Assembly (NCBI GenBank): GCA_963971305.1
Contig: OZ020317.1
Location: 18,928,001-18,992,000 of the forward strand
DNA length: 64,000 nt
Source of the DNA: Arcuatula senhousia
Taxonomy: Eukaryota; Mollusca; Bivalvia; Mytilida; Mytilidae
Reading direction: 5' to 3'
The first letter of the stretch is position 1; each line of letters opens with the position of its first letter. Shown here piece by piece: positions 35,500 through 47,529 of the stretch. Under the pieces are notes generated by a model that worked only from the letters and a program-made list of their open reading frames with translations, was not told the DNA's origin and made no database searches. The position numbers were made by a program, and so were the translations under genes.

Positions 35500-35850
35500 G
35501 AAATAAAGGTAATAACAAAACTACCGAACTTGAATGATCAATAGTCCAGAGAAAATGACCAAAAACGAATCAATCATACCGGAGAATTGGTGGATCGCTA
35601 TGGTCCTGACTTGGTACAGGCATTTCAAACGAAATGGTGGGTAAAACCAGGTTTTATGTCGCCAAACCCCCCTCTTCCATTGCAATCTTAGAATCCGGTA
35701 ATGACCATAGAACACAACATAGTTGTGAGACACAATAGGGATATTGAGGTGATCATCACAGTGCAGTAGACCAATTAAACACTAGTTAAAACAATTAACC
35801 ACCATATCTTTTAACTCAGTTTTGAACTTTTCTACTAGTGGCTGAAAACG
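35500..35850 (-). repeat. Dispersed repeat A, copy 3
   Basis: Near-identical to 22085-22425, with a single short insertion (AACAATTAACC) near 35790. High similarity suggests recent spread. Confidence 0.7.
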
Positions 35851-37353
35851 AAGAAAGAAAATATAATTTAATGTGATTTTAAGGCAATCGTCTGTCTTGT
35901 TTAGGTTTTCTCTAATTTACTTACATGTACATGTATTAATTTACCTCTGATTCCATTTTGCACATGCTCGCGAGTTTCACTTAAAAAGTATGATGATGTT
36001 TGAAACTATTATTTATTTGCAAACAAACACTTTCATGTTAAAAGATTCTCTATTGTATAGGCGCTTTGAAATATATCAAATATTTAATTCATTCTTATAA
36101 TTCGAAGTCAGCTACATAGCATAATGGAATCAAAAGTAAATTGATACATGTATCAGACTAGGTAAATTAAAAATTCCGTATCCATGTCGATGTCGTCTTT
36201 AAAAAACGCTTTTGTTCAGTTTTTATATCACTTGTCCAACAAAAAAGATACATGTACCTTAAGGTGTGTGTGCTAATCACGTTTTAGAGGGCCGTAAATT
36301 AAAAGCAATCAGTCTTATTAGTTGGCTTCATGTTACTATCCTTTACGGCATGTTCTAAGTTAACCACTAGTGTCGTCTACAAATACTTGGAGACCATGAT
36401 AAAAAAATTTAGTACCTTATGTATGTTATAAAATAAAGATTGTATTACCATATGATTATAACACGTTTTATATATTAATTGAAAAACAGCCTACCCATAC
36501 ACAAATAGATTCACACCGAGAAAAGATTATCAACTCGTAAACTATAACGCCTGACATCTCTGACAACAACGGGCACATTAATAGCCTCATAGAAGACTAG
36601 GTTGTTTGACAACGGACATTATGTCAGTGATTTGTGAAAAAATACACCATGTATAAAAAAGTTTACAGATATTGGTGGCATTTTATATTCATATGATTAA
36701 TTTGCTTTGCGGTTTTAGAATAGACATATGCATTTAACATGGAACTAAGAATATGTCATTAAGAAAAAATAATACAATTTATGTTATTCAAATCCCAAAA
36801 AACAAAAAAAATGTACGAAAAAAAAAGTAAACGTAACTGCATTTAATATCGAGAATACGAAGGATGACACAAGTGATTGTATTTTTAGATGTTAATAATG
36901 ATGTAAAATTCGATTATTAAATGTGTTACAAGTCACCCTTTTTAATCTTTTATCATGGATTCTGATTTAAATATGATATGAAACAAAACAACCAAATTAT
37001 CTTTATTGGAAATTTATAAGCTTGTTCTTTCTTCCGTTATGCAGATTGTCAGATCATTTTAATATATTTTTAAATGCATTCACGTTGGATTCAAATGGAT
37101 ACACCCAATTTCATTTTAAAATTAACTTAAAACGTAATGCATACATTACTTTATATATGATAAACAGTTACAAATGAATGTCGATAAAATTTAGTAGAAA
37201 ATGAAAGGGCAACTTAATTACTCTTTGAGAAACCACACCGTACTGCTACAAGTAAAAAATATATCTAAAATATATAACGACAATCAATAATGATTAGTGA
37301 AGTATATTGAAGGGCAAGTGGAATGATTCTACATCAAAAGAGAAAGTTGATGA
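35851..37353. other. Intergenic, nothing recognised
   Basis: AT-rich, with scattered TACATGTA words and no shared repeat or exon. Confidence 0.45.
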
Positions 37354-37737
37354 TTAGAAAGTTAAAGTCATCGCGTTAGCCATAGGGCTTTGTTGAAAGA
37401 TTTCCGTGATTATTCTTTTTAACTCAGATTTAAACGTCGAGCAGATGTCCTGAAATCCGGTGTCTTTTAATTGACGTTCTTGGAGATTGAGCGAGTCACC
37501 AAATCGAGAATCATCCAGTGGAAGAAAATCATCAATATGAAGGAATGTTGTGTTTAAAGGAAAAGCTAGTCTACGATTTATGTATAGAAGTGATTGTAAG
37601 AAGTCTGCTTCATATGAATGAAGCAACAAAGCAAAGGAACACAATAAGTGTCCATTAGAAATAAGAAATGTTAAGCTTTCCTTCAAGTAAGACTTATTGA
37701 AACGATTGCATCGACATGAATCAAGAGATTCATCCAC
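37354..37737 (-). pseudogene. Degenerate YIDD-type RT fragment
   Basis: Minus strand: LLHSYEADFLQSLLYINRRL, HIDDFLPLDDSRFGDSLN, then drift into unrelated sequence. Motif B is lost before LLHSYEAD. Confidence 0.5.
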
Positions 37738-38614
37738 ACTGTAGATTATGTCAGATTTTTGTTAATTTTCAATGGCGTTAGTTTATATTTTTACAAATGA
37801 AATATCTTAAAAATAAATGTTAAAAATAAATGTTAATACTATTAAAATTTGAACAGATGAATGGAAAGTGTAAAATGGTATGTTTTGTATTGTTATCGGT
37901 TACTAGGTACAACTTTTTTCCTTGTGGATATTAGTGAAAGCAAGGCAAGTAATGAGATGAAAAAACACTCCATGACCGGTTATACTTTAACAATGATTAC
38001 AAAGAGGACATAAATAAATAGCGCAAACATATGCATCGATGATATAGGTCGTGGAAAAAGTTGAAGGTCGTTAACTGGTGTATTAGAAAGAATAAAGGGT
38101 CAAATAATCAAATGCCTCTCTATAACCAGACACATAGTCTTTGTCATGTTGTAATACTTAAAGCACTTAATGATAATCACTACTTCTAATCTTTGTCACA
38201 GATTTGAGAATACTTTAAGTACTTAATTAATCAATATATTTTTTATTTTATTTTATTAAAGCATACAGTAAACCACATTGGTTATAGCTTTACAAAACTT
38301 AAAACATATACATACGTTAAAATTTAGTGTCAATTGACCTTCGATGCAATTGTAAACTTAACATGGTTTACATTATTATTTCTAAAAGAAGTATCTCATC
38401 AGCAGCCCTTATACTGGTTTGAAGCCGATTTCTAGAAAGATTTTTAAGGTATTGAGTACATATTATCTACTGGAATATTCATATAACGCCACGAATATTT
38501 ATGAAATGCAGGAAATGTAATCCTAAGTTGGACGGGTGATGTGGTTTTAGATATCTTTTTGATTTTCGCATCTGCCCATTCCCAGATAAAACCATAAAAT
38601 GAGCAAAATATCCA

Positions 38615-38925
38615 TTTTTGGCATTAGTATTTTGTTTTAAAACCACTGGGTCGATATCCACTGTTGTCGGACCAGAGCTCGCCAAGGAAAATCAAAAGCC
38701 TGGTCCTCATACTTGTCGACACGAATTTTCAATTCATTTTAATACATTTTTGTCGTTCAAACTTCCTGTTGCTAAATTCAAAATTGTGTAAAACACCTGA
38801 AATTGTGGGTTTCAACCTTCCAATATTTGATTCAAATGCTGCTGATGAGATTACTACTTCAAATATGTATATATGGCATCACCAAATTACCCGTTTGTAC
38901 CATTTGGGTATTTTATATATCAAGT
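38615..38925 (+). repeat. Solitary, diverged monomer of the 381-bp hammerhead satellite
   Basis: It starts around TTTTAAAACCACTGGGTCG and runs through the monomer in order: a GTCGACACGAATT block, GCTAAATTCAAAATT, GAAATTGTGGGTTTC, CTTCCAATATTTGATTC, the hammerhead, then CCAAATTACCCGTTTGTACC and GGGTATTTT. The middle has lost about 60 bp relative to the array. It ends at the same monomer position as the array. Confidence 0.78.
38836..38879 (+). ncRNA. Decayed hammerhead ribozyme (G12 lost)
   Basis: CTGATGA (38842-38848) is intact, and stem I still pairs as ATGCTG/TGGCAT with wobble pairs. GAAA has become CAAA, replacing the catalytic G12. Stem II is degraded. Inactivity is predicted. Confidence 0.65.
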
Positions 38926-40959
38926 CAGTTAGAATCATATTTTTTTTTCAAAAAGTCATACATACCAGCCTCTGTTTAATATCATAGAAATAAAAGTTTT
39001 AAATTGTCCAGTCAACATTACCTGATAACATGAGTAGTATTGTTCGTCTTTAAATACATTTTTTTCAGAAACAGTTAACTAAACTCTAAAAAAAACAAAT
39101 TGTTCTCGTCGTTGTGTATATAAACATTTTTATAGACTTTGAAATAGGACTTACGGTAAAAAAAAATAAAGGCGAATTTTTATGTTTTGGACTTTTTACT
39201 TTTCAATGATAATTAATGTGATATGTATTAAAGTGAACGTTGAATCCTTGTGCAAAGTTACGGAACAAAGGACAAGCGAAATAAAAAATAATTTTAATTT
39301 GGCCTTAAAAACCATTATTTACACATTTAATCTTGTTAACTAGGTCTAGATGAACTACCAATCGTGTTAACTGTATAAAAAATATTGTCACATGGTCTTA
39401 TAGAAAAAATACAGAAAAGGATTGATTTTATACTGCCAATTTTTGTTTTCTTTGACGTGATATATTCTCATGAAAAGACATGTCTCCTACCTGTTACGAA
39501 ACATAAATGGTTAGCTACCTTATCATGGTCTATAGAATTATAAACAGTTTTCAGATAATGTTAAATTCCATGTTTCATCTGAGTTAAAGTTCAATTGATG
39601 CACTTACAGAACATTATGATGTGTATTTTGCTTTCACTTTGAATCACAGCATGTTTGTTGCCATAGTGGCTATAATAAACTTCACACAAATAACTTTTCA
39701 ACTTCAGTTTTGTTTAATGGAAACACATTGTGATGGACATAATTATGATGTCTATAGGAAGAATGTATTTTGTCATATTTTGCCAAATAATATTTTTCTT
39801 GTGTATATTTATGATGTTTATTTTTTTCATAGGAAGACCCTCGTTAGAACGAAATTTTAAATTTACATATTATTTCAAGCAATTTGGGAGTGATATTTAC
39901 ATTCTAATTTAGAAATTGCGGATAATAAATGTATAATAGCAATAATAAACATTATGTAGGGAAATTCTTATGGTTTTTTTTTGTTTAACACGTAACATTT
40001 TTAAAACAGTCTACATATCATACAAAGTAAATGATACGCGCAGTCCAGGTTCTCACAAAAAAATAGTTATCTTTTTAATAAAATGGGAAAACCAACATAT
40101 GGCAACCATTTCTAGTGTGGAAGATTAAATAAAGGACACCGGGAAGAATTGCAGTGGAATTATTTCTTGTTTTTTATACTTTTGAATCCTTATATAAATG
40201 CTGAACATTAGCAATAAATGAATAACTTAAAAAGTACTTTTATCTGTCAATTAGTTGGTAAAATTGTTATCAATTATTCACGTTACTTTATTATTCATTA
40301 TCACGGGTAATGGTTTAAACGTTCTGTCACATAAAGCCACTTAAGATAATCATCTAGATTTATGACCGTGCTTTTTTCTTGAAAGTTTATGATCTTTTCT
40401 TATTTGAAACAGTCTAAATGTATTCACAAAGGAAAATGCTAAGGCAAGAAGATAAGGAGAGAACATTTTATTAGGGCACCTTTTATAAAGTGGGTTTATT
40501 ATCATCTATTTTAGCTTTGTTATCTTATACGAATTAAGCTTATTCTGAATGAGTCAAAGAGACACTCTACATCAACCTTTATTGATTCATAATGCTAGCG
40601 TATATAGGAGTCAAGCTACTCCAGATGATACAGTTAAGAAACAAGACTATAATGCGTAAGACAGAAGTATTTATTATCGTTCATTCTAATACTTGTGATA
40701 ATTTTACATTAGGACAGTGTATTATTTTATTTTTTTAAAACATAACATTATGTTTTTAATAAATGTGAAGACTTAATGGGGAGATATTTCAAGTTGGAAA
40801 ATTAAAAAGGGAGAATTTCATCAAATTGAAATTTTGTGCTTTAACAATCCGAACTGAGTAGAACATAGTAGACGACACATTAGACGTTTATTTACTCGAT
40901 TAGAATACGGAAACTTGTGTGAAGTCACATCGTTCTACGACGTCTAACATAACAACCTC
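38926..40959. other. Upstream region of GPCR gene 2
   Basis: No repeat or exon recognised between the hammerhead monomer and the gene. It should hold the promoter of gene 2; only the TATA-like motif at 40601 stands out. Confidence 0.4.
40601..40607 (+). promoter_or_regulatory. Possible TATA box upstream of GPCR gene 2
   Basis: TATATAG in a GC-flanked context about 350 bp before the ATG. It is the only TATA-like motif near the gene that stands out by eye. A 5' UTR of roughly 330 nt would follow. In DNA this AT-rich a chance match is quite possible. Confidence 0.2.
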
Positions 40960-41739
40960 ATGATGAATAGACTTCAAGATTTGGAAAGCTTATATGATTT
41001 TTCAGGAATTAACATTACAGATTTTGAAAGATACTTTGCTAATAATACTGTATCACCATTGCTGGTAAAAGTCTCGACAGAAATATTAGTTCTTCTTATT
41101 GTTCTCTATGGTACTGTATCGCTACTAGCTATCATTGGAAACGCTTTAGTTATTTTAGTAGTGTTGCGAATACAGGCAATGCGGACCGTTACAAACATTT
41201 TTATAGTCAACATGGCCATAGCAGATGTAGCTTTAGCGTTATTTAGTATTCCGTTTCAATTTCACACTGCAGTTCTGCAGCGTTGGATAGCAGCAGAAGC
41301 CATGTGTAAAATAGCACCGTTTGTTAAGAATCTTTCTGTGAATATTAGTATACAAACTCTCACAGTTATAGCAATAGATCGCTATATAGCAGTTATCTAC
41401 CCCTTCAAAGCTGGCTTCCGCAAACGTATTGCTGTTTTCGTTATCATGGTTATTTGGGTGATTGCAATAGCCTCGAGCCTGCCAGATCTCATTTACTTTG
41501 ATGTGAAAATGTTATTTGATGTAATTTCATGGACAGAAAGACCTGTGTGTGATTCGAAATGGCCATCGAAGACGTTTGCTACTGTATATTTCCTGTACCT
41601 ATTTTTGTTGCAATATTTTGTGCCGTTAATAATTATCAGTTTGTCTTATTTTCGAATTGGTTGCAACATTTGGGGAGGATCAATATCGGGATCTCAAATT
41701 GGAAGATGTCATCGTTCGCGGACTGGCCACAAGAAAAAA
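40960..41739 (+). CDS. GPCR gene 2, coding exon 1
   Basis: Encodes residues 1-260 (N-terminus, TM1-TM5, intracellular loop 3 ending HKKK). Donor AAA|GTAAGC. Intron 1 is only 702 bp, against 10.9 kb in gene 1. Confidence 0.92.
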
Positions 41740-44700
41740 GTAAGCTGCATTAACTTTTCATTTTTTATTTGTTGTAAGTGTCTTTGGATTTTAAGTTTTA
41801 AAACTAACATTAACTATTTGTTTTTTATATGTTATGCCCTGTTTTCAGGATTGATGATGTTTGCTTTTAACTGATAACATCTAAATGTTCGTTTTATCGT
41901 GTTATAGCATCCTAGAGCGTGTCTATTAAAAATCAAGAATTTTCGTCCAAAACCAAGAATTTCGTATCAACGTCAAGAAATGGTTCAACTAAATGTTTTC
42001 CCAAGACTTTTAAAAATGTTTTTCCCTGAGGTTCAATAAGCAAGTAACAGGCGTTAAACAGTATAACTAGGTTTTTGGCAGAAATATCCTTACTGAATAC
42101 AAAACCACGAAAACTGTTGCATGAATATAGGGCATTATGGTCTCGAGTAAAGTTTTAATCACACGAGTTTACAAGTGCAATAATTATTCTACAAGAAACA
42201 AACTTCCACAATATTCATGCAATAACCACTTTCTTGTACAACGAACACCAACACCTTGCTTTAAATTTGGTTTATAGTTGGTGACGTCCGAAACGTTGAA
42301 TTTTATATTGTACGCTTATGTATGTTACTTTCTTTGGTGAAAATATAATACTATATATACAAATCATTGTTTCAAATCATTTTTTTAAACATCATAAATT
42401 TATCAATGTAACGCTATTCTGTTTATGTGTTTTCTTTTCAGGTAGTTAAGATGTTGATCACAGTTACCTGTCTATTTGCCTTCTGTTGGTTACCACTCCA
42501 AACGTATAATGTCGTAAATGCTATTTATAGACCTATCAATAGGTAATTATTAGAATAAAAAAATCTGATATGCCTCTGATCGAATTAATTTCTCATAAAT
42601 ACTTTTTAGAGAAAATTAGTAAAAGATATCGTTTTATTGAGGATGTCCTTTTACTATAGAATCCTCCATTTTGTGACACATCCACATCTCTTTATCGTCT
42701 TTTTTTGCAGTGTTTGTCGCATGTGCTGTGTGCATGCAGTCAAACGTATCCTTGTGCTATACATGTAGGTGTATTCTTTTATATATTTTCATGACGGTAT
42801 ACTTGTACACGAGATAGCTTTCATAGGTTTGTTCTACCTCATATTAAATTGCCGTTTCTTTAATGTTGGTTGTGTCGCGTACACTTATTTTTTTAAAGAT
42901 ATATACATAATTTATTCACAAACTCCTGCAATACCTTTACCCTCTACGCCCAGGCTACCAGTAAAGGGTTTCCCTGCTTTCTCTTTGCGTACACTTATTC
43001 TACATCTCTTTATCGTTTACTGATTGCATGAATCGAATGTTTAAATCATTCCATACAAGTCATTCCATAGTCTAATAGTAGCAGGGTTACATTTTTTTTA
43101 GTTAAGGATAATCTTCAATAAGGGAAGATAATGTCTTCTCCATTTCTAAAGGGATACGTACATGTACGAATACTATGGACTTGTGGCGGGATAAGATTTG
43201 TAAGATACGATGGGGCATTATTGTTAGAAATATTGTAAAACATATTAAGTTTTCGTTTTCTTCGTCTCTCTTAATTGAATAAGATGCTTTCTGTGTTTGT
43301 TTACCTATTAATTTACATATGAAAATATCTTTATGCATGTATATGTAAAACTCAAAATAGCTTTATATACATTGGGCTAACAATAAGAAATATTTTTATT
43401 GTTTAATTATATTTTATCGTTTCGTATATCGTATTTTTTTATTTTTCAGGTATAAATATATAAACATAATATGGTTTTGCGCAAATTGGCTGGCAATGAG
43501 CAATTCCTGTTATAATCCATTTATTTATGGCTTGTTAAATGTAAGTATTGAGAACTAAGGAAATCATTTTTTTTAAGTTGGCAATTGCAAAGGAAAGAAA
43601 CAGGCCATGAAGAAAGTTCAAATAAAATCTCGTTTGGTATGAAATAATCAAATACGATTGTCATTTAATCTTCTGAAATATTATGTTGTATTCAAAGAAA
43701 GATAATAAAAACCGACCTGGGACGATCAACATTAAATACCCAACAAAAAATAAAACACTAAGAAAAAGACTCAAAATGAAAACTTGATTAATACAGTGTA
43801 TATGTTACAGAGAATGTTTGTAATTAGGGATTACGTGTAATCTCTGCATAAGTTATTCCTGAAATTTCTAGGGATTATTTCTAGGGATTACTCGTAATCC
43901 CTGATTTTGGGATATTTTACACGCTATCAAATCTGATGATAAATAGGGCTTGTGTACAGCTATTTCTGAGGTTTGACACTTTATAAGTATGTTATTTAAA
44001 ACACTAACACAATTAAGAACGACCCTGTCATACTGCAATAGAACATTAAAAGTTGGTTTATACATAATAACGCGTTTTACTTATTATACAAAACGATTAA
44101 ACATGAATCTGGAACATTAAGATTAACTTATTATTATTTTGTTCATTTATAACGATTCTCTAATTTCCATTTGCTTCTTGGATTAAAAATAAACACCATT
44201 ATTGATGCTTTTAGCTCTTTGAGATATACCAAATTTGGGTAAACTTTGCCTTTGTTTTGCATGTACATATCTTATGTTAGACTAACATTTTTTCAAAACA
44301 TTTTAACATTTTAAAATTCGTTGCTTCATATGTCGCATTATTAGTAAAATGTTGACAGTACAGCTTAAAAATGAAAGATCGAATCAGATATTTCACCCTT
44401 TATCTTTATATTAAGCTTACATGATCACCCATACAAATGGAGATACAATATCCCGTTGTTTTCCCCAATAGCCACATAGTCATATTATCGAGTCTGGCTC
44501 CCGAGAACCTCATTGTTACAAATTTTATACTATTACATATCTTTCATGGTCATGTTATCAATATTTCAGTAAAATAAAAAAAATGATATTTAAAGAAATC
44601 TTTAGAAATACATGTATGGAAAACAACCAAAAGGACAAAAAGTTATCTGAATTCAATCTTTTTTTAAATTAATGTTTTTGATATTGAAAAGGTTAAGAAA

Positions 44701-45064
44701 AAATAATGATTTTTAAGTCATTTTGATTTTTCAGGGATTTTAACACGTAATCCATAACTAGACACACTCCCTGTAACATATATACAAATAAAGTTTAGCG
44801 TCCTTTTTTTAAAACATGTTTTGGATTCTATTTCAGGAAAAGTTCCAACAAGAGTTCAAGAACCTCTTTAAATGTCAGTCAGATTGTAAATGCAATAAAT
44901 CTAGCAGACAATTGCATAAAACCAGTTATTTTTACAACAGCTCAGAAACATTTAATAAGAAGCGCAGCAGATGTGTTAAAACAGGAATTCCACATTATAA
45001 GAAAGAAAGCCTTTGCTCAAAATCATCCGGAACCTCAAATAGGTCTGGTCTAAATTCTTTCTAA
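40960..45064 (+). CDS. Kinin-type (leucokinin/lymnokinin receptor-like) peptide GPCR, gene 2, four exons
   Basis: Spliced coding region joining 40960-41739, 42442-42542, 43450-43540 and 44837-45064; 399 aa, intact. Introns are GT-AG with phases 0, 2 and 0, at exactly the positions used in gene 1, so the two arose by tandem duplication of a spliced gene. Visible motifs: N-glycosylation sites near residues 18 and 28, Cys116 and Cys197 for the conserved disulfide, DRY 140-142, CWLP 275-278, NPFIY in TM7 and a Cys-rich helix 8. The N-terminus is six residues shorter than gene 1 after the NIT site. Ligand-facing blocks (IPFQFHTAV, MCKIAPFVK) are shared with gene 1, so both probably bind related kinin-like peptides; the divergent tails suggest different desensitisation or trafficking. 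The start could be either Met of the ATGATG pair. Family assignment is less certain than the GPCR call. Confidence 0.92.
42117..42222. other. 12-bp inverted repeat in intron 1 of GPCR gene 2
   Basis: TTGCATGAATAT at 42117-42128 and ATATTCATGCAA at 42211-42222, perfect, with an 82-nt loop. It may be a small eroded element or an intronic RNA stem. Confidence 0.4.
42442..42542 (+). CDS. GPCR gene 2, coding exon 2 (TM6)
   Basis: Acceptor TTCTTTTCAG, donor AG|GTAATT, 101 nt, phase 0 in and phase 2 out as in gene 1. Encodes VVKM and TM6 with FAFCWLPLQTYN. Confidence 0.93.
42840..43025 (-). repeat. Dispersed repeat B fragment inside intron 2 of GPCR gene 2
   Basis: AAATTGCCGTTTCTTTAATG then GTTGTGTCGCGTACACTTAT is the inverse of the ATAAGTGT..CGACACAACC block of repeat B; GCGTACACTTATTC recurs 90 bp later. 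It accounts for part of the length excess of this intron over gene 1. Confidence 0.4.
43450..43540 (+). CDS. GPCR gene 2, coding exon 3 (TM7)
   Basis: Acceptor TATTTTTCAG, donor GTAAGT, 91 nt. Encodes TM7 with WLAMSNSCYNPFIYG; differs from gene 1 at two of the 30 whole codons. Confidence 0.94.
43803..44778. mobile_element. 976-bp inverted-repeat element in intron 3 of GPCR gene 2
   Basis: The left end TGTTACAGAGAATGTTTGTA, then GGATTACGTGT, matches the inverse of the right end (TGTTACAGGGAGTGTGTCTA, then GGATTACGTGT). TA lies on both sides (43801-43802, 44779-44780). The terminal repeats are about 45 bp and imperfect. No coding capacity. Removing it leaves an intron of about 320 bp, close to the 276 bp of the same intron in gene 1. 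Confidence 0.7.
44837..45064 (+). CDS. GPCR gene 2, coding exon 4 (helix 8 and tail)
   Basis: Acceptor ATTCTATTTCAG, stop TAA at 45062-45064. Encodes EKFQQEFKNLFKC and a Cys/Ser/Lys-rich tail. ATTAAA at 45144-45149 is a possible polyadenylation signal. Confidence 0.9.
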   Translation, partial: EKFQQEFKNLFKCQSDCKCNKSSRQLHKTSYFYNSSETFNKKRSRCVKTGIPHYKKESLCSKSSGTSNRSGLNSF

Positions 45065-45325
45065 AAATATAAAATGTTTTCAATTCTTTTAAGAATGTTT
45101 GTTTGTTTGTTTTGATATTTTTTGTGTGAAGTTGAATATCACAATTAAACAATATCGACAAAAGCGAAAACTGTTGTGTCCTATACATTTGCCATGTGTA
45201 AACATACTTTAAAAGTGTTGAGATACTTACCTGGTATTCCATTGATAGCTGCTCCTAACTTTGGCAAGGATTGATGATATTGAAAATGAAAAAAACATGT
45301 ATTTCCTTGGTTACCAATTACTTAA

Positions 45326-45861
45326 GGTTCATCTTTACACTTCGGAAAAAATGACCGATATTTTACGTCTTTTTTCAGTCTATGTGGAGCCTAAACTACG
45401 CATTCAATTGCTTAATAAGGCGTAGCAGCGTCTAGATAAATATGTTTTGCATAAACTTTTAGTATTTTGTACGTGTACACTCGATCCGTATTGCCGGGGC
45501 ATTTTCTTTGCGTTTTTCAGTTCACCAAAATATAGCCAAATATCAACAATGCCCTGTCATTTGGCCTCCACGTGCAAGGTTATTTCATTATTGGTGTTAT
45601 TAAATCTACTCACAATCGGTTTCATGGAAGGTTATTTAAGGGTAATTCATGCTTTATTTATGGGACAACTTGAACAGAAAGAAAATGAATAGAGAAAACA
45701 ACAAAAGTATTCTTGTAAACTGGAAGGGAAAATGATTGGCGATTTTTATATCAAGGCGCTGCTACACTTTATTTTCTGTTTCTATGTGTCGTTTAAGTCG
45801 TACATAGACTAGAAAAATAGGTCAAATATCGACCATTTTATTCAAAGTGTAAGCAAGAACC
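45326..45861. mobile_element. 536-bp element with long imperfect terminal inverted repeats flanked by TTAA
   Basis: TTAA (45322-45325) precedes GGTTC and TTAA (45862-45865) follows GAACC. The arms run about 70 bp with mismatches: TTTACACTTCGG / TTACACTTTGAA, TGACCGATATTTTACG / TGGTCGATATTTGACC and CAGTCTATGT / TAGTCTATGT. An 81-codon frame inside has no recognisable product. TTAA duplication is typical of piggyBac-type transposition, but the termini do not show the usual piggyBac CCC start. Confidence 0.55.
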
Positions 45862-46379
45862 TTAAACATGACATCATTAATTCAATAAAATTTGGCGTTT
45901 GACATTTTCCGAAATTTTAACTCATAATTTAGAATTGATAGCTTTACCAATGGATGCATGGAGAAATGAAACAGAATATCGATGTTTAATGTATATTATA
46001 ACGCAAGACGGTCAAAATGCCTCCAAACATTTAAGGAATCCTTAATCCGTAAGAAAAAGCGGATGACCTATGATTTATCGTTTTTAAACCAGCAATAGAG
46101 CCTTTTCAAAGTCAAAACATGACAAAAACGTCAATTTTATCATGTTTATAAGGCGAGTAGTATAAATCTTTATATTTTAGTCTGATAGTTATGCTTTTTG
46201 AAGACAATAACGCATGTTTAAAGACATATCAGTGTAAAGTGTAAAGAATTAAATTCGATTTCACTGATATTAAAACACCTATAGTTATACTTATGTAGTG
46301 TGAAAAATATTCATATTTATACAATGAAAAACTACTGTTTACACTAACCAGATATATTTGTTCTATAGGTTTATATTAC

Positions 46380-46765
46380 ATGTGGAAAAATATTAATACA
46401 CAGAAGCAAAGGTGTACCAATTGGGTAATCAAACATCATTATTCCGAAAAAAACAAAGACACAATCAGTAGTCAAAAAATAATCACAACGAAACAAACCA
46501 CACAACAAAAATACGAATAACAACTTAACCGAATTAGCAACGTGAACTCAAATTAAAATGAAAGTGAACTCAAGTGCTCCGAAAGTGTAAGCATTTATAG
46601 AAAACCCATCACGTTGACAAGGACCGATTTAGTGTTGGTCAAATCTGGAAAAAAAGCGTTCATCATTCGTCTACCAGCACATGATGCTTAATGAAGTTTC
46701 TTGAGTGATGACAACAACATTGAAGCAACGTACCCTGTGTTAACACTTTGCTTTTCAGTCGTGTT
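46380..46765 (-). mobile_element. 3' end of a YIDD-type retroelement
   Basis: Minus strand: RT C-terminal LLSSL block (46680-46760), then the Ser-rich tail with the degraded ACTTTCGGAGCACTTGAGTT signature, ending near GTACACCTTTGCTTCTG at about 46400. Confidence 0.5.
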
Positions 46766-47209
46766 TATCTATCGGAAAGTCAAAATATTCCTCACAAGAA
46801 ATACAACACTTCCAAACTATTATTACTACCTCTACCCCATTAATGTATGCCCAAAAAAGTATTGAAAAATACAAGACAAACTTCACCTGTAAAATTGAGG
46901 ATATTAATGGTCCTTACATCGTAAAGGCATGTCAAAAACAACGTAGGGTTATGACAGGTTTGATGGCACCAAATCTCCCTCTTATATGTAAAATTATCGG
47001 AATTCAATTAAAGTGGTTATATTTTTATCATCTAACGTAACCATCTATAAAAAAAATAACAGTATATTTAAAAGTAAAATAAACATTTTACATCAATAAT
47101 AAGCAATAATCAAATAAAATTTTTAACCTTCTCAAATTATAAAATTATTATGAGTTATAATAAGTAAAAATTGATAAGTATATTTGACATTGTTACCAAC
47201 GCAACCGAG

Positions 47210-47410
47210 CGATTGAGCGAGCGAGTTGGTGTTTTACGCTCTTGCAATGCTATATATATGTTATTTAAAGGCAAGGGTAATAAATTAATATGAAATAATG
47301 ATGATAAATGAAACATGGGGTGGGATGGGAAACAAAGTGACCCATATTTTGAAGACCGAGAAGAATGGAGAAGTGGGTTGGGGTGGAAAGCCTTTGGTCT
47401 ACTTGGCAGT
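47210..47410 (+). repeat. Dispersed repeat C, copy 1
   Basis: GAGTTGGTGTTTTACGCTCT, GTTATTTAAAGGCAAGGGTA, GATGATAAATGAAACATGGG and GGGATGGGAAAC recur at 62315-62480 and in part at 62800-62990. Confidence 0.6.
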
Positions 47411-47529
47411 CTACATTTTGTACTTTGTAATAGGTTTAACGAATGAGTTTCATTATATTCATTATATTCGCTTTCATTCGATTGCAAATTATTTTTATTA
47501 AAAAACAGTTTGCACGTTTCATGTTTTAT

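Noticed and set aside
38340..38402. Minus-strand CTGATGAGATAC...AGAAATA resembling a hammerhead
   Set aside because: Core words are present, but neither stem I nor stem II can pair, so it is probably chance or too decayed to support.
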